Of a stretch of DNA of 59,486 nucleotides, positions 33,196 to 44,747 are shown in pieces (the stretch's first letter is position 1; every line of letters starts with the position of its first letter). Source of the DNA: Mycoplasmoidaceae bacterium (GTDB lineage Bacteria; Bacillota_I; Bacilli_A; Mycoplasmatales; Mycoplasmoidaceae); NCBI GenBank assembly GCA_024427125.1, contig JAKSVN010000003.1, positions 1 to 59,486 of the forward strand, given 5' to 3'. A model generated the notes under the pieces. That model ran no database searches, was not told the DNA's origin, and worked only from the letters and a program-made list of their open reading frames with translations. The translations under genes were made by a program, and so were the position numbers.

Positions 33196-33202
33196 ATAGA
33201 TA

Positions 33203-33227
33203 CTATTATTTATATAATAAATAATAG
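33203..33227. repeat. inverted repeat upstream of tatD
   Basis: Arms ctattattta/taaataatag with a 5-nt centre, 8 nt upstream of the tatD ATG. It contains a TATAAT on the plus strand and promoter-like AT boxes on the minus strand. It could be an operator or just AT-rich symmetry. The rest of the 33228-33308 gap shows a tandem ttaataag pair and probably the tRNA promoter. Confidence 0.35.
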
Positions 33228-33308
33228 ATAGATTAATAAGTTAATAAGTTTTTTGCGCAAAATAAAATCGATTTTAGCTTATTAGATATTAGCCACAAAC
33301 AAATAAAT

Positions 33309-33394
33309 GCTCGAGTGGCGGAATGGCAGACGCGATAGACTCAAAATCTATTGAAGGTAACTTCTTATGGGTTCAAGTCCCTTTTCGAGCACCA
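33309..33394 (+). tRNA. tRNA-Leu (anticodon CAA)
   Basis: 86 nt including an encoded CCA. Acceptor stem gctcgag pairs with the 3' ttcgagc (one G-U). Anticodon stem ataga/tctat encloses ctcaaaa, giving anticodon CAA (reads UUG). The long variable arm expected for Leu is present (gaaggtaacttctt), and the T arm contains gggttcaagtccc. Confidence 0.95.
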
Positions 33395-33418
33395 TTTAAA
33401 AAATTTAGGTATTAAATA

Positions 33419-35359
33419 ATGAAAAAAACTAAAAAAGTTAAAACATTAGGTAAGCCTGAAAGAACAAAACTACCATTAAGGAAGTTTTTAAACAAATTCT
33501 TTGTTTACAACATTTTCTTAACGCTAGGTGTAGCAATGTTAATTTGCTCACTAACCTGCATGGATGTATTTCAAACTCCATCTGGTGCATTAGATTGATC
33601 AAAAATATCTGGAAACATAGTTGTTTCTGCACTAGTGCTAGCTGCTGGTTTAGCAGGTGGTTTAACGTATTCTTTACTGCTTACTTATCGTGGAGAGGAA
33701 CCATTAGAACAAACGTTCTCTAAACTAACTAGATGGTTCTTCTGGGTACCAATTTTAGGTATTGTCTTTGACAAAATCTGAAAAAGTAAAGAATTAAAGA
33801 TGGATTATGCTCTTAAATTAAAAGAGCACCCAGACTTTAAAAAACCAAAGATGTTCTTACCAAGCTCAATGGTTATTATCTTTGCTGCTTTAGTTGGTGC
33901 AGTATTCTTAATTTGATTATTGTACATAGCTGGTGTTATTGTACCAATTGCTGAAGAAGGACAAAGCATTCCAGGATTTATAGATATTTTCTTAAACCCA
34001 CTACGTGGATTTGCTGGATATACTAAACACGGTTCATCTCAAACCCCAATGGTTGATGTAACCGTTAATGGTGTTGCTTCTATTGCAATCTTCTTGTTAT
34101 TATTCAATGGTACAATGACATTAGTTAACGACGTACATGCTATTGAAGCAGGAATTGGTGCATTATTAAAGAAAATGCATGGAAAAGAAATTATTCTTAT
34201 TCCAATCTTAATGTTTATCTTAGCTATTTGTGGTTCTACATTTAACATGTGTGAACAACTATTACCATTATTCTTAGTTGTAATTCCAATAATGTTTGCA
34301 GCAGGATTTGATGCAATGACAGGATTCATTCTTGTCTTCTGTTCTGCTGGTGTAGGTGTTATGGGATCAACTGTTAACCCAGTTTTAATTGGTATAGCAA
34401 CTAGTGCTATTCCATCTGAATTTGGTGTTAAGATGATGGATGGTATTGTTTGAAGATTGATTATGTTTATTGCATTAACTGCAACATCAATTCTTTGTAC
34501 AGTATTCTATGCATTAAAAGTTAAGAAAAATCCACAAAAGTCATGTGTATACATGTCTGATAGTGATTTCAAAAACAAATATTCATTTGATAAAGATGCA
34601 TTGCCACCAATGACACAAAAACGTAAATGAACACTTATTGTGTTTGGTATTGTATTCTTATTATTGATTGTTGGTTTAATTGACTGAAAAGCAATTACTG
34701 GTTGAACAGGATTTGAACAATTATCTGCAATGTTAAATAAATCATTCCCATTCTTAACAACTTTAGCTCCAATTGGTAGCTGAGGAATGGTTGAAGCAGG
34801 AATGTTATTCTTCATTGGATCAGTAATTATCGGTGTAATTAACTGACAAGGTTGTGGACACTTCATTGGAACATGAGTTAAAGGATGTGGTGACTTTATT
34901 CCAGTTGCCTTCATTCTATCAGTAGGTAAAGGTTTAGCTATTACTCTAACTGACTCTGGTTTAAACAATGTTATTGCTAATGGATTAGGTGAAGCTATTA
35001 AGGTAATGCCTGCCGTAGGTGCAATGTTCATGATCTTTATAGTTATTGCTCTATTAACAATCTTCATTCCATCATCTTCAGGTCTATCATCTGCGATGAT
35101 GCCAATGATTGGACAAGCTGTTGGTAGTGTAACAACTTCAACAATCTCTCTATCTGGTTCTGTAACAACATTTGCTTCTGCAATGGGTTGAATGAACATC
35201 ATTACTCCAGCTGGTATGTTATTACCATTCTTGGAAGTAAGTAAGATGGATATGGGCGATTACTTTAAAGCATCATGAAAACAATTAGGCGCTCTATTAC
35301 TTGTAGGATTAATTTTATTAGCAATCCCTTGTTTAGTGCCAATGGGTAAATTGTTCTAA
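33419..35359 (+). CDS. YfcC/DcuC-superfamily membrane carrier
   Basis: A 646-residue protein with about 12-13 membrane helices. The segments GIGALLKKMHGKEIILIPILM, FNMCEQLLPLFLVVIPIMFA and STVNPVLIGIATSAI match the YfcC family of the anaerobic C4-dicarboxylate/arginine-ornithine/AbgT-like carriers. A basic cytosolic N-terminus (~30 residues) and an insertion with KHPDF-type charged residues are extra. It lies 24 nt after tRNA-Leu and just before two dipeptidase genes, which suggests peptide or amino-acid import, but the substrate is not readable from sequence. It ends at a 28-bp perfect palindrome terminator. Confidence 0.85.
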
Positions 35360-35377
35360 TTGATGAATTAAAAACTA

Positions 35378-35411
35378 ATAAAAGTATTCTTAAGAATACT
35401 TTTATTTTTTT
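35378..35411 (+). terminator. terminator after carrier gene
   Basis: A 28-bp perfect palindrome (14-nt arms, centre cttaag) then TTTTTT. Confidence 0.9.
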
Positions 35412-35416
35412 ATAAT
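35411..35416 (+). promoter_or_regulatory. -10 box TATAAT for pepD operon
   Basis: TATAAT abutting the terminator T-tract, 36 nt before the first pepD ATG, which also has an AAAGG site. Confidence 0.5.
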
Positions 35417-35452
35417 AAATATGTAACTATCTAGAATCTGAAAGGATTATTT

Positions 35453-36937
35453 ATGGAAATACGTGAAATAGAAAATATTGAACCAAAAGAAGTTCTATCA
35501 TGATTTAAGAAACTATGTGCTATTCCACATGGTTCTTATCATGAAGAAGCTATCTCTAAATGATTAGCTGAAGAATGCAAAAAAGCAGGATGTGATGTTA
35601 CTGTATATCCATCTGGCATGATCTTAGCAAAACAAAAAGCAACTAAAGGTTGTGAAGACTGACCAGTTGTATTACTTCAGTCACACATGGATATGGTTTT
35701 AGCCAAAACTGACAAGTGTACTAAAGACTTATTAAAAGAACCAATTGAACCATACTATGATACTGAATCTGGACAAATTAGAGCATTTGACACAACGCTA
35801 GGTGGCGATGATGGTATAGGAGTTGCAAGTCAACTTGCAATTATGCATAACCCAACCATCATTCATGGACCTATCGAACATTTATTTACAATAAATGAAG
35901 AAGACTGCCCTGGTAAATGTGTTGTAGATGATTTGAAAGCAGGCGAAATTACTGCTAAATATTACATCAACATTGATGCTGAATCATTTGGTGAATTACT
36001 TTATGGTGGTGCCGGTTGTACAACTATGAAATATGATTGTCCAATTGAACAAAAGAACAACACTAGTGAAAATGCTTATTCAGTTTCATTATCTGGATTA
36101 ACTGGAGGTCACTCTGGAGTTAACATTTCAAGACCACACATTAACCCAATTGAATTTATGGCACAATGTGCATATGACTTTGCTTGATTAAACCAAGTTG
36201 AATTCACTCTATCTAAATTTGAAGGTGGACCTATTAACAATGCTTTACCAACTTATGCTAAGTTGGATGTTATTATGGAACCAAAACTTTTTGATAAGTT
36301 TAAAAGATTCCTAATTAACCAATTGTTAGTTGCTAAAAGAGTTGCACAAGGTAATGAAGAAAATGCAATATTAGAATTTGAAAAGATTGAAGCTCCAAAG
36401 AAAACATATTCTTTTGATCTATCTAAAAAGATATTGTTATTTGCAGCATTAGCTCCAAACAAAGTATTTACAATGACTAAAAAGGGAGACATGATGTTCT
36501 CATCATCAAACTTAGGTTTTGTAAGTATTGAAGGTGGACACTTAAAAATCGACTTTAAAATTAGAAGTTTTATGGATGGTGAAATCCAAAGAAAAGTTAG
36601 AAAGATTAAAACTTTAGGTGAATTGCTAGGATTTAAAGATTTTATTCAACAAGGTCAAATTTATTCATTTATGAATGACATTAAAAACAATTATTGTGCA
36701 GATGTATATTCTGAATGTTATGAACAAGTTACAGGCAAGCAACTTCTTAAACATACTTGTCCTGCCGGACTTGAATGTGCCATTGTTTGTTTAAAGAATC
36801 CTGAAATGACACAAAACACTATTAGTGTTAACACATCTTTATTTAACTGTCACTCACCAACAGAAGGTATTAGTGTTCCAGATACAGTTAAATTCTGAAA
36901 AGTATTAAAATTAACATTATCTAAATTAAATCAATAG
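35453..36937 (+). CDS. pepD: M20C dipeptidase PepD-like (first copy)
   Basis: Zinc aminopeptidase-type enzyme cutting dipeptides (cytosol nonspecific dipeptidase family). The 494-residue protein has metal-site motifs LQSHMDMVLA, TLGGDDGIGVA, the catalytic pair in TINEEDCPG, and GGHSGVNI, and the final conserved H in NCHSPTEG. An AAAGG site lies 9 nt before the ATG. It is followed 8 nt after its stop by a paralogue of similar length (about 50% by eye in the N-terminal part), so the two arose by tandem duplication. The role is probably to finish hydrolysis of imported peptides, a main amino-acid source for Mollicutes. Confidence 0.92.
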
Positions 36938-36945
36938 GAGGATTT

Positions 36946-38433
36946 ATGTCAAAGAAATTTGATTTTGAAAAATTAGAGCCAAGAGGACTATTAACTTGGT
37001 TTAAAAGAATCTGTGCTATTCCACATGGTTCATACAATGAAGCAGCTTTAGCTGATATGCTAAAACATGAACTAAATAAAGCCGGATGTTATGTTAAGCA
37101 ATTTAGTTCAGGTGCTATATATGCAAGAAAGGCAGCAACTAAAGGTTATGAAAAGAAACCAATGGTTTTATTACAAGCACATATGGACATGGTGTTAACA
37201 AAAACGGCTGATGTAAAAATTGATCTTAATACAACACCAATTAAACCATTCTATGATACAACGGATGGTTATATTAAATGTGACGGTACAACATTAGGAG
37301 CTGATGATGGTGTTGGTGTTGCTGCCATTATGGAAATAATGACATCCAATAAATACCAACATGGTCCATTAGAAGTATTTTTATCTGTTACAGAAGAAAC
37401 TGATATTGTTTATTGCATGAGTTCTGTGCCAAAAAGATTCTTTAAGGCAAAACATTTACTTAACTTTGATATTGAATCACCTGATAGAATGTATACATCA
37501 AGTAATGGTGCGCAGAAGGTTTATTGTGATAGACCATTAAAATTAAAACCAGTTCACAAAGGAACAAAAACATATTTAGTACAAGTTTCACATTTAGATG
37601 GTGGGCACTCTGCTTTAGCTGTTCACAACCCCTTAAATAATGCAATAACTTTCTTATGTGATGCAGTATATTCTTTCACTCAAGAACATAGTAAAGTATC
37701 ATTAGTTAGCATAGACGGTGGTAATGCAGCTAATGCAATCCCAAGAAAAGCAGACATGATTGTTCAAGCAGATCCAAAGGATTTACCAGAACTAAAGAAA
37801 CATTTAAGACACGCATTAGATGTTGCCACAAAGATGGCTCAAGGTCTAGACAAAGAAGGAAGAATCATGGTTAAACTTGCTGAAACACAAGTTAAGCAAG
37901 CATGTGATTATGATGAAACTGAACAAATATTATGATTCTATGCTTATGTTCCAACAGGAATTGAAAAGATGGACATTACAATGAAACATATCTTTGCTGC
38001 AAGCAATGTTGGTTTAGTTAAAACTGAAAACAATGTTATTAAGACAACAATGATGCCTCGTTGTTTCTTCAATGAAGGTTTAGCATATCAATACAATAGA
38101 TTGAGATATTTTGGTGCAAGACTTGGATTTAAAAATTTTCAAGAACATAAAATATGTAATCCTTGATTGACTGAACACCCAGAAAATGTTGAAATTGCTC
38201 AAACATGAAGTAAATGTTATACAAAAGTTACTGGCAAGTATACTTTCCCAGCTAAAGACCCAGGTGGCATTGAACCAGCAGCTATTATTGAAATAAGTCC
38301 TCACTTACTTAATCATGCTGTTGCTGTAGGCCCAAGAATGTATGATTGCCACTCTCCTGCTGAAAGAGTGGAAGTCAAATCATTGAATGATTGATGAAAG
38401 ACTATATTATTAGTGTTAAAGGAAATTAAATAA
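36946..38433 (+). CDS. pepD: M20C dipeptidase PepD-like (second copy)
   Basis: A 495-residue paralogue of the previous gene. Motifs: LQAHMDMVLT, TLGADDGVGVA, SVTEETD (the pair EE kept), GGHSALAVH and DCHSPAERVEV. Differences in the region after the catalytic Glu (DIVYCMSSVPK versus DCPGKCVVDD) suggest a shifted substrate range. The start has AGGAGG 5 nt upstream. Its TAA overlaps the yebC ATG. Confidence 0.92.
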
Positions 38434-39140
38434 TGCCACGTAAACACTTAGTTGCAAGTCAAACAAACAAAAAGCAACAAATGCAAGCAAAAATATGACT
38501 TAAGCTTGCAAAGGAAATAAAAGCTGCTGCAAAAGTGGGTGGTCCTAATATAGATGCCAACCCAAGATTAAAGGCAGCGGTTGATAAGGCTCTTGCTAAT
38601 AACTTATCAAGAGAATCTATTGAAAGAAACATATCAGGAGCTGCAAAAGATCCTGCTAATATGACGAGTGTTGTTTATGAATGTTATGGTCCTAATGGAA
38701 CACAGTTCATAGTAACAGCATTAACTGATAACACAAATAGGACTGCAAGTAATTTAAGAGGTTATTTGGGTAAAATAAATGGTCAAATTGCTAGACCTAA
38801 TTCAGTTAAGATTTTCTTCAATAATTATTCTGAATTTATATTACTTAAAAATGCCAAAACAAATGAAGATTCTATTCTTGAATCATTGCTTGCTTTTAAT
38901 GTCGTAGACATTAAAGAGCATGAAGATAACTACGAAGTTTTAGTTGATCCTGAACAATTCTATGATGCTAAAAAAACATTAATAGATGCAGGCTTTAATA
39001 TTCATAGTGGCGAAGTAAAATTGGTAGCTCAAGATAAAAAAGATATTACAGATGAAAAATTGCTAGAAAAATTGGAAAGATTCTTAGATTCTTGTGAAGA
39101 TGATGATGACATTCAATCTGTAGTTCACAATTTACTATAA
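38433..39140 (+). CDS. yebC: YebC/TACO1-family protein
   Basis: A 235-residue three-domain protein long listed as a transcription regulator. Recent work on the family assigns a role in translation of difficult (proline-rich) stretches. It has VGGPNIDANPRLKAAVDKA and the YECYGPNGTQFIVTALTDN core. The N-terminus departs from the usual MAGHSKW.NI (here MPRKHLVASQTNKKQQ). It starts inside the pepD stop and ends before a strong hairpin. Confidence 0.92.
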
Positions 39141-39168
39141 AATAAAGGCGAAATGCCTTTATTTTTAA
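39141..39168 (+). terminator. terminator after yebC
   Basis: Nine-bp stem aataaaggc/gcctttatt, loop gaaat, then T-rich sequence. Confidence 0.88.
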
Positions 39169-39202
39169 TTATTATTTTTTTTACATATAAATTATTTATC
39201 TA

Positions 39203-39208
39203 TATAAT
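39203..39208 (+). promoter_or_regulatory. -10 box TATAAT for ABC operon
   Basis: TATAAT 18 nt before the first ABC permease ATG. No clear Shine-Dalgarno is seen. Confidence 0.5.
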
Positions 39209-39226
39209 AGATAATCAAATATAAGT

Positions 39227-41377
39227 ATGAGTTTTGTATATTTCAAATTTCTATTTATAAATACTATCAAAAGAAAATCTGTGTGAATCACATGGATTCT
39301 TTTCCTTTTTACTTGTACTTGTTTTATCATTATTCTTCCATTTGCTGCAACAATGAACACGTTGCAAGTTTGAGCAAATACAACAATGTCTATTTGCCAA
39401 ACATTAATGGGAATGGTTGCTGCACTATTTACGTCTGTATTAGCAATTAATATTTTTAAAGATACAAACGATGATGGTACTGAATTAATCATTATTTCAA
39501 AACCAATATCAAGATTTAAAATTGTTTTGACTAAATTCTTATTGTTTGGATTTATTTGTTTATTAGTTAATATAACAACAGTTCTATTAACTTGTTTTAC
39601 TGCTTTCTTGCCAAGAACAGAATCTAGATTTTATTTAGGCCTATTGGTTTCTATGTTTATAGGTAACGCAGTTACCTTTGCACTATTTGGATCTATTTCT
39701 ATTCTATTAACAGTTAAGTTTGTTAAGGTTGGTGTTATTGTAACTAACATCATTATTTCATTAGTATTCTTAATCTATCAAACACTTACATTGTTTGTTT
39801 TCTCTACGCCTGCTGTTATTCTTGATAAAAACAGTATGTCAGCTTCGACTTACATATTATTTGATAGAAACACTGAGACTGGTGACTATAAAGAACAAGA
39901 AGTTGTTAAATTTGTACCATCAGCTGTAGCTGAAGGCAAAGAACATCCTTGCCAAGCAACTAATTGACAAGAGATGAAAGAATTCTGGGAAAAGACTATT
40001 AAGTCTAAAGATGTTACTCCATTATTGAATGTTACTGATCTAGCAAGTCAATTATCTTTAACTTATATGTCATATAAGACAGATGAATTTGCTCACCGTC
40101 AAGCAAACAGACTATTTGCTTTGACAAGATTCTATGATTATCAACTAACAACTCCAGCTAGTCCTGAAATTATTGATAATAATTCAAACAAATCAATAGA
40201 TTGAATATACACAGGATATAGAACTATTCCTTTAACTGATATTGGGGCTAATTTATATTTCCCATCGACATTAGGTTTTGCAGGTATTATGCCACTAACA
40301 GGAACTAAACTTAGAGGATATGCTGATAAAATTCCAATTGGTTCTGTTAAGTCTAAAGACGTATTATCAGCTAGAGAAATATTCTTTGAATCAAAAGATT
40401 GAAATAAATATAAAGCAGGATTTGATGTTTTATATGATGCAATTTTCGATTATAGAAATTACACTAAACCAAGTGAGGCATATTTAGCCGTAGACTACCC
40501 AATGTTATTTAGTGTTGGAAACGGAAACATTTTACGTTACTACAATCTAGTTTGAGGATGTTTAATGGGTAAAGCAAGGCCAACTGCTCAACAACAAACA
40601 TATGAAGTTGCTCAAGAAGTTTGAGATGCATATCCATTATCTGAATATGACAACACTTCATTTGATATTACTAATGTAAATGATTTAAATGATAGATTTA
40701 TTCAATTTAAACATTACTGTTATTGGAAAGCACTAGCTGAAGAACAATCAGTATTAAATGGTGAAACATATGATGGTGATGGGTCTTATGAAACTATTGC
40801 TAGAGATGAGGCAAGAAATGAAACCTTGTTTGGATGATTATCTAGTTATCTTCGTACAAGTAACCCATCTGGTACTTGATTAATGAGGGCTAATGATGAT
40901 GAAGGGTTATTACCAATTAACACACAAACAATTGATATTAACTTAATTAATCTTGCTTACGAATATGAGAAAGAAGCAATTTCGTCATTATCATCAGATG
41001 AACAAATTGATTTATTAACTCATTGTGCTCTTGCTAGATTAGAAAAAGCAGCTAGTATCTTTAAAACAGTGTGTGATGGTTCGGAAGTTTATTTATATGT
41101 TGACATGACTTCCCCTAATAGAACAGCTAAATATTCAGGCACGATGTATACAGTGACTGATAACTGATTTCCTAATCTACATGGTGAGTTAGCTGAATAT
41201 ATAGAACAATATCTTGGTATAGATATTAATATGCCACTTGGTCAAAACATGCAATATTTCTTCTATAACACTGTGCCAACAATACAATATTGAATGTTTG
41301 GAGTAATATGAGGTGCAATATCATTAGGATTGTTTGCAGCAGGTGTCGTTATATACAACAAATATGATGTTAAATAG
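39227..41377 (+). CDS. ABC-2-like transporter permease (first copy)
   Basis: A 716-residue membrane protein. The N-terminal ~240 residues hold about six helices with a conserved cytosolic FKDTNDDGTELIIISKPISR segment typical of mycoplasma ABC-2 permeases. A ~430-residue outside domain and one C-terminal helix ending in YNKYDVK follow. It forms an operon with an ATPase (11-nt gap) and a second permease of the same design, so a heterodimeric exporter is likely. The substrate is unknown. It is continuous only with TGA as Trp. Confidence 0.82.
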
Positions 41378-41388
41378 AGGTAAAGATT

Positions 41389-42465
41389 ATGAATAAAGCA
41401 AATAAAATTATTAAACAAAATCAAAAAAATATACATACGTATAACAAAACATACAAGACAAAATACTTAAGTAAACAAAATACTAAAAGTGGTCTTGACC
41501 ATTTTAGAATGATTGGTGAACCAAAACCAATCCTTTATGTTGAAAATCTTTACAAGAGATATCCTAGAAAAAAATCACCTGCTATTAACAACATATCTTT
41601 TAATGTTTATCCGGGACAATTCCATGCATTTATTGGCGCTAATGGTGCAGGTAAAACAACAGCCATTAAATCAATAATTGGTGCATATGCAAGATGATCA
41701 GGAACAGTTTTAATTAATGGAAAGAAAAATACATCAATTGAAGCTAAGAGATCCCTTGGATATATTCCAGAAAATGCGAGATTCCCTCAAAGAATGAGCT
41801 GTTACTCATACTTAGTATGAATGGCTAAGTTATCTGGATTATCTGGATATGAAGCAAAACGTTTTGCTAAAACGAGATTAACTGAATTGAATATGTGAAA
41901 TCTTAGAGGTAAGTCACCAAATACATTCTCTTCTGGTCAAAAGAAGAAAGTATTACTTGCTCAAGCATTAATTAATAATCCACATGTACTAGTAATGGAT
42001 GAACCTGCTGCAAACTTAGACCCTAAAGCTAGATTGGAATTATTTGACACTTTGGGTAAATTAACAAAAGAAGGTAAAGCAATATTTATCTCTAGTCACG
42101 TTCTTGCTGAATTAGACAGATATGCTAATGCTGCAACCATCCTAGATGGTGGAAAGATTGTCTTCACTGGGACAACAAAACAACTATTTGAAAAATATGC
42201 TGATAGAAAATTAAGTGTTAGTGTTTCTAACCCTGCAAAACTAAAAGCATTCTTGAAAAATAAAGGAATTGATTACAAGATTGAAGATATTTCTGAAAAT
42301 TTCTTAATTAATTTCCAAACAAAGAAACAAGAAATGGACTTTTTACAATTAGTTCAAAAAACAAATATTCAATTATTATCATTCAACGAAGTTGGTAATA
42401 AATTAGATGATATTTACAAAAAACTAATTAAATTCGGTTCAGTAGATACTATGGAAAGGAAATAA
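41389..42465 (+). CDS. ABC transporter ATP-binding protein
   Basis: A 358-residue ATPase that drives the two flanking permeases. Walker A GANGAGKTT, signature FSSGQKKK, Walker B VLVMDEPAANLDP and H-loop SSHVLAE are all present. About 40 lysine-rich residues precede the ABC domain and ~90 residues follow it, as in ABC-2 (CcmA/DrrA-like) ATPases. The start has GAGG 9 nt upstream. The stop overlaps the next ATG by one base. Confidence 0.93.
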
Positions 42466-44309
42466 TGGAAAGTTTAAATAAACAAAAATTTAGATCGCCA
42501 AGAGCAGCCTACATGGGCTATTTATTCCAAATGTTCTTAAAAAGACCATTTGGCTATATTATTGCGATTTTATATATTGTTTATTTATCTGTTATTTTAG
42601 TAATAGTTCCAGCCGCATTAAAGTTTGAACCATTATTTATATGGAATGTTGGTGGCTTTAACATGCCTATCTTTAACTTATTCTTTATTGCTGGATCGGC
42701 AGCAAGTATAGCTGTTGCAGTATTCAGAACTGGTAGAGATGACGGATCTGATTTAAATATATCAGCTAAACCTTTAACAAAGAATTCAACTGTTTTAATT
42801 AAAACAGCAGTTTATCTATTAATAATGTTGATCATCTGTCTTTTAACAACAGGTATAGTTGCATTAGTTAAACCAATCTTTGGTGAATTTAATGAGATTA
42901 CAAATATTACTGGAATTACCATCGAAAAATATCGTGGCTTAGTTCTTTCTGTATTAGTTGGTAACATTGTGAATATGCTATTCTTTGGTGGCATTTCAGT
43001 ATTTATCACAATGGTTGGTGGACAAGTCATAACAATTATTCTAACAATTGCTATAGTGTTTGTTATGTGTTTAATGAACTTTTTATTTCCACAAGTAATG
43101 AAGTCTTCATTAGATGTTCTATCTGACAAGTATGATACAGAAATACTAAGTTATAGTTGTAACACTGTTGAACAATTGAATGATCCTAATGCTGAACCAC
43201 TTAACTTTGCAACTATACAATGTATAACTGATGATGCCGGTGATGAAGAATACCACTATGATACAAAGCAGTATTGAGACATTGCTGAAAAAGAAGCAGG
43301 TAGAAAAACTGCTAACTATATTGACTTTGGTAAGCAATTATCAAGCTTATATAGTGCCTTTGGTCTAGATGAATCAAAATTAAAAGAAGCAAGCAAGCTT
43401 GTTATTGGAACAAACAATTCATACAATTATTACATTGATAAGAATACACATATTGCTGAACCTGACAATATTGATTCAGGTAAGTACCCTATTGCTTACT
43501 ATACAATGGTTGAACAACTTGGTAAAGAATACCCTGTAATGTATATCCTTGGTGGTGATATGACTTTAACAACATCAAACTGATACCTATACTCAACTAT
43601 TTTCAAATTAGACTTTGAATCTATTAATTATGCTTCGTATGAAGCTAATGATATAAGTATGGATCAATCTATTTGAACAAAATATGGAAACAAGCCTTGA
43701 AATAGAATGAGAGACTTGATCATGACAGAAGAACAACTAATTCAAGCTAGTGAGTTATATCAAATAGCTAAGAATGGTTATTCTGAAGAATCATCAGCTC
43801 CAGACTTCCCGGTTTACTGTCATGACATAATTGTAACAGCTGATAAGTTCTTAGGTGGTAGAACTTGAGATGACTTGGCACCAATAGATCAATATAACAT
43901 CACTTCTAAAATTCATTTAATTTGAGCAATAGAAGCCCAACAAGATCAAAGAAGTCAAATTGAATCATCAGTGGCAACAACCGATTCATTTCCATTCAAG
44001 AGTAAAGCAGTTAAGGGATGATTTAGGGAACATGCCGGAAGACAACAAGACTATTATTTAAAGAATAGTTTTAACACTCAATTATATAATTCAGGTATTG
44101 CTATTAATGTAGATACATTTAGTCAACCAACAGAATATAGTAGATTAGTTACATCTAATATGGCATATGCTGAAACATATGCAAACCTATATACATATAA
44201 GGTAACAAGCTTCTATACAATAAATAACATTATTGCTATTTGAACAGTAATTTCATGCTGTTTATTTACAGGATCAATAATTGTTTACAAACGAACAGAC
44301 TTTAAATAG
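42465..44309 (+). CDS. ABC-2-like transporter permease (second copy)
   Basis: A 614-residue paralogue of the first permease. It has N-terminal helices, the RTGRDDGSDLNISAKPLTKN loop corresponding to DTNDDGTELIIISKPISR, a large outside domain rich in Tyr and Asp, and a C-terminal helix ending VYKRTDFK (compare IYNKYDVK). It probably pairs with the first permease around the shared ATPase. The operon ends at the hairpin 44371-44408. Confidence 0.82.
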
Positions 44310-44310
44310 T

Positions 44311-44727
44311 TTATCTTGTAAACAAGATGTCATTTAGTTTAATCTTTAAAAAGTTTACAGTTTTAGCTCTAACTATTCAGATATTAAAAAAGTCTGGATA
44401 GTTTTTTAATTTAGAGTTAATTGAAATAACTTTATTAGTTCTGTAATCAGTGATAATGTAATCACTATTTTTTACAGAATAATATTTGTTTTTATTAGTT
44501 AATGGGTTGACATGGTGAATTAAGAAACAAATATCAATAGGAATACTATTAAAACCTTCGATTTCATTTAAAAAATCATCTGCACTTTTAATTCTTAATA
44601 TTTTTAAATATGTCTCTTTATGATTTAAATGGACATTCCTACGGAAGTACTTAGTTTTTCTAGCAAACACATTTTTTGCTAGTTTTTCATAATACTTAGT
44701 TTCTTTTTTGGTTCTTAGTCTTTCCAT
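44311..44727 (-). CDS. hypothetical basic protein
   Basis: A 138-residue lysine/arginine-rich protein starting MERLRTKKETKYYEKLAKNVF. No family recognised. A central hydrophobic/aromatic stretch (IPIDICFLIHHVNPLTN) and YYSVKNSDYIITDYRTNKVIS may form a small mixed fold. With TGA 44377-44379 read as Trp the frame runs to TAA at 44311, through the terminator of the convergent ABC operon. Leaderless or weakly initiated; no clear Shine-Dalgarno. Existence is plausible but less sure than its neighbours. Confidence 0.55.
44371..44408 (+). terminator. terminator of ABC operon, inside convergent ORF
   Basis: Stem aactattcaga/tctggatagtt (one G-T pair), 11-nt loop, then TTTTTT on the plus strand. It lies 61 nt after the second permease stop and within the last third of the minus-strand hypothetical gene. 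Confidence 0.7.
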
Positions 44728-44735
44728 AAAATAAT

Positions 44736-44741
44736 TATAAT
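44736..44741 (+). promoter_or_regulatory. -10 box TATAAT, hypothetical gene/uvrC
   Basis: TATAAT ends 6 nt before the ATG at 44748, the tightest spacing in the window; a leaderless mRNA beginning at the A of ATG is predicted. Confidence 0.55.
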
Positions 44742-44747
44742 AACAAT

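Noticed and set aside
33232..33251. Tandem ttaataag units before tRNA-Leu as a repeat array or CRISPR remnant
   Set aside because: Only two 8-bp units; too short and AT-rich to mean more than chance. No CRISPR-like spacing exists anywhere in the window.
34507..35202. 231-residue minus-strand ORF opposite the YfcC-type carrier
   Set aside because: It is the antisense shadow of a conserved membrane protein gene, with low-complexity Ile/Pro composition and no initiation signal.
44313..44328. atcttgt/acaagat stem as terminator of the ABC operon
   Set aside because: It lacks a T-tract, and a better stem with TTTTTT lies at 44371-44408.
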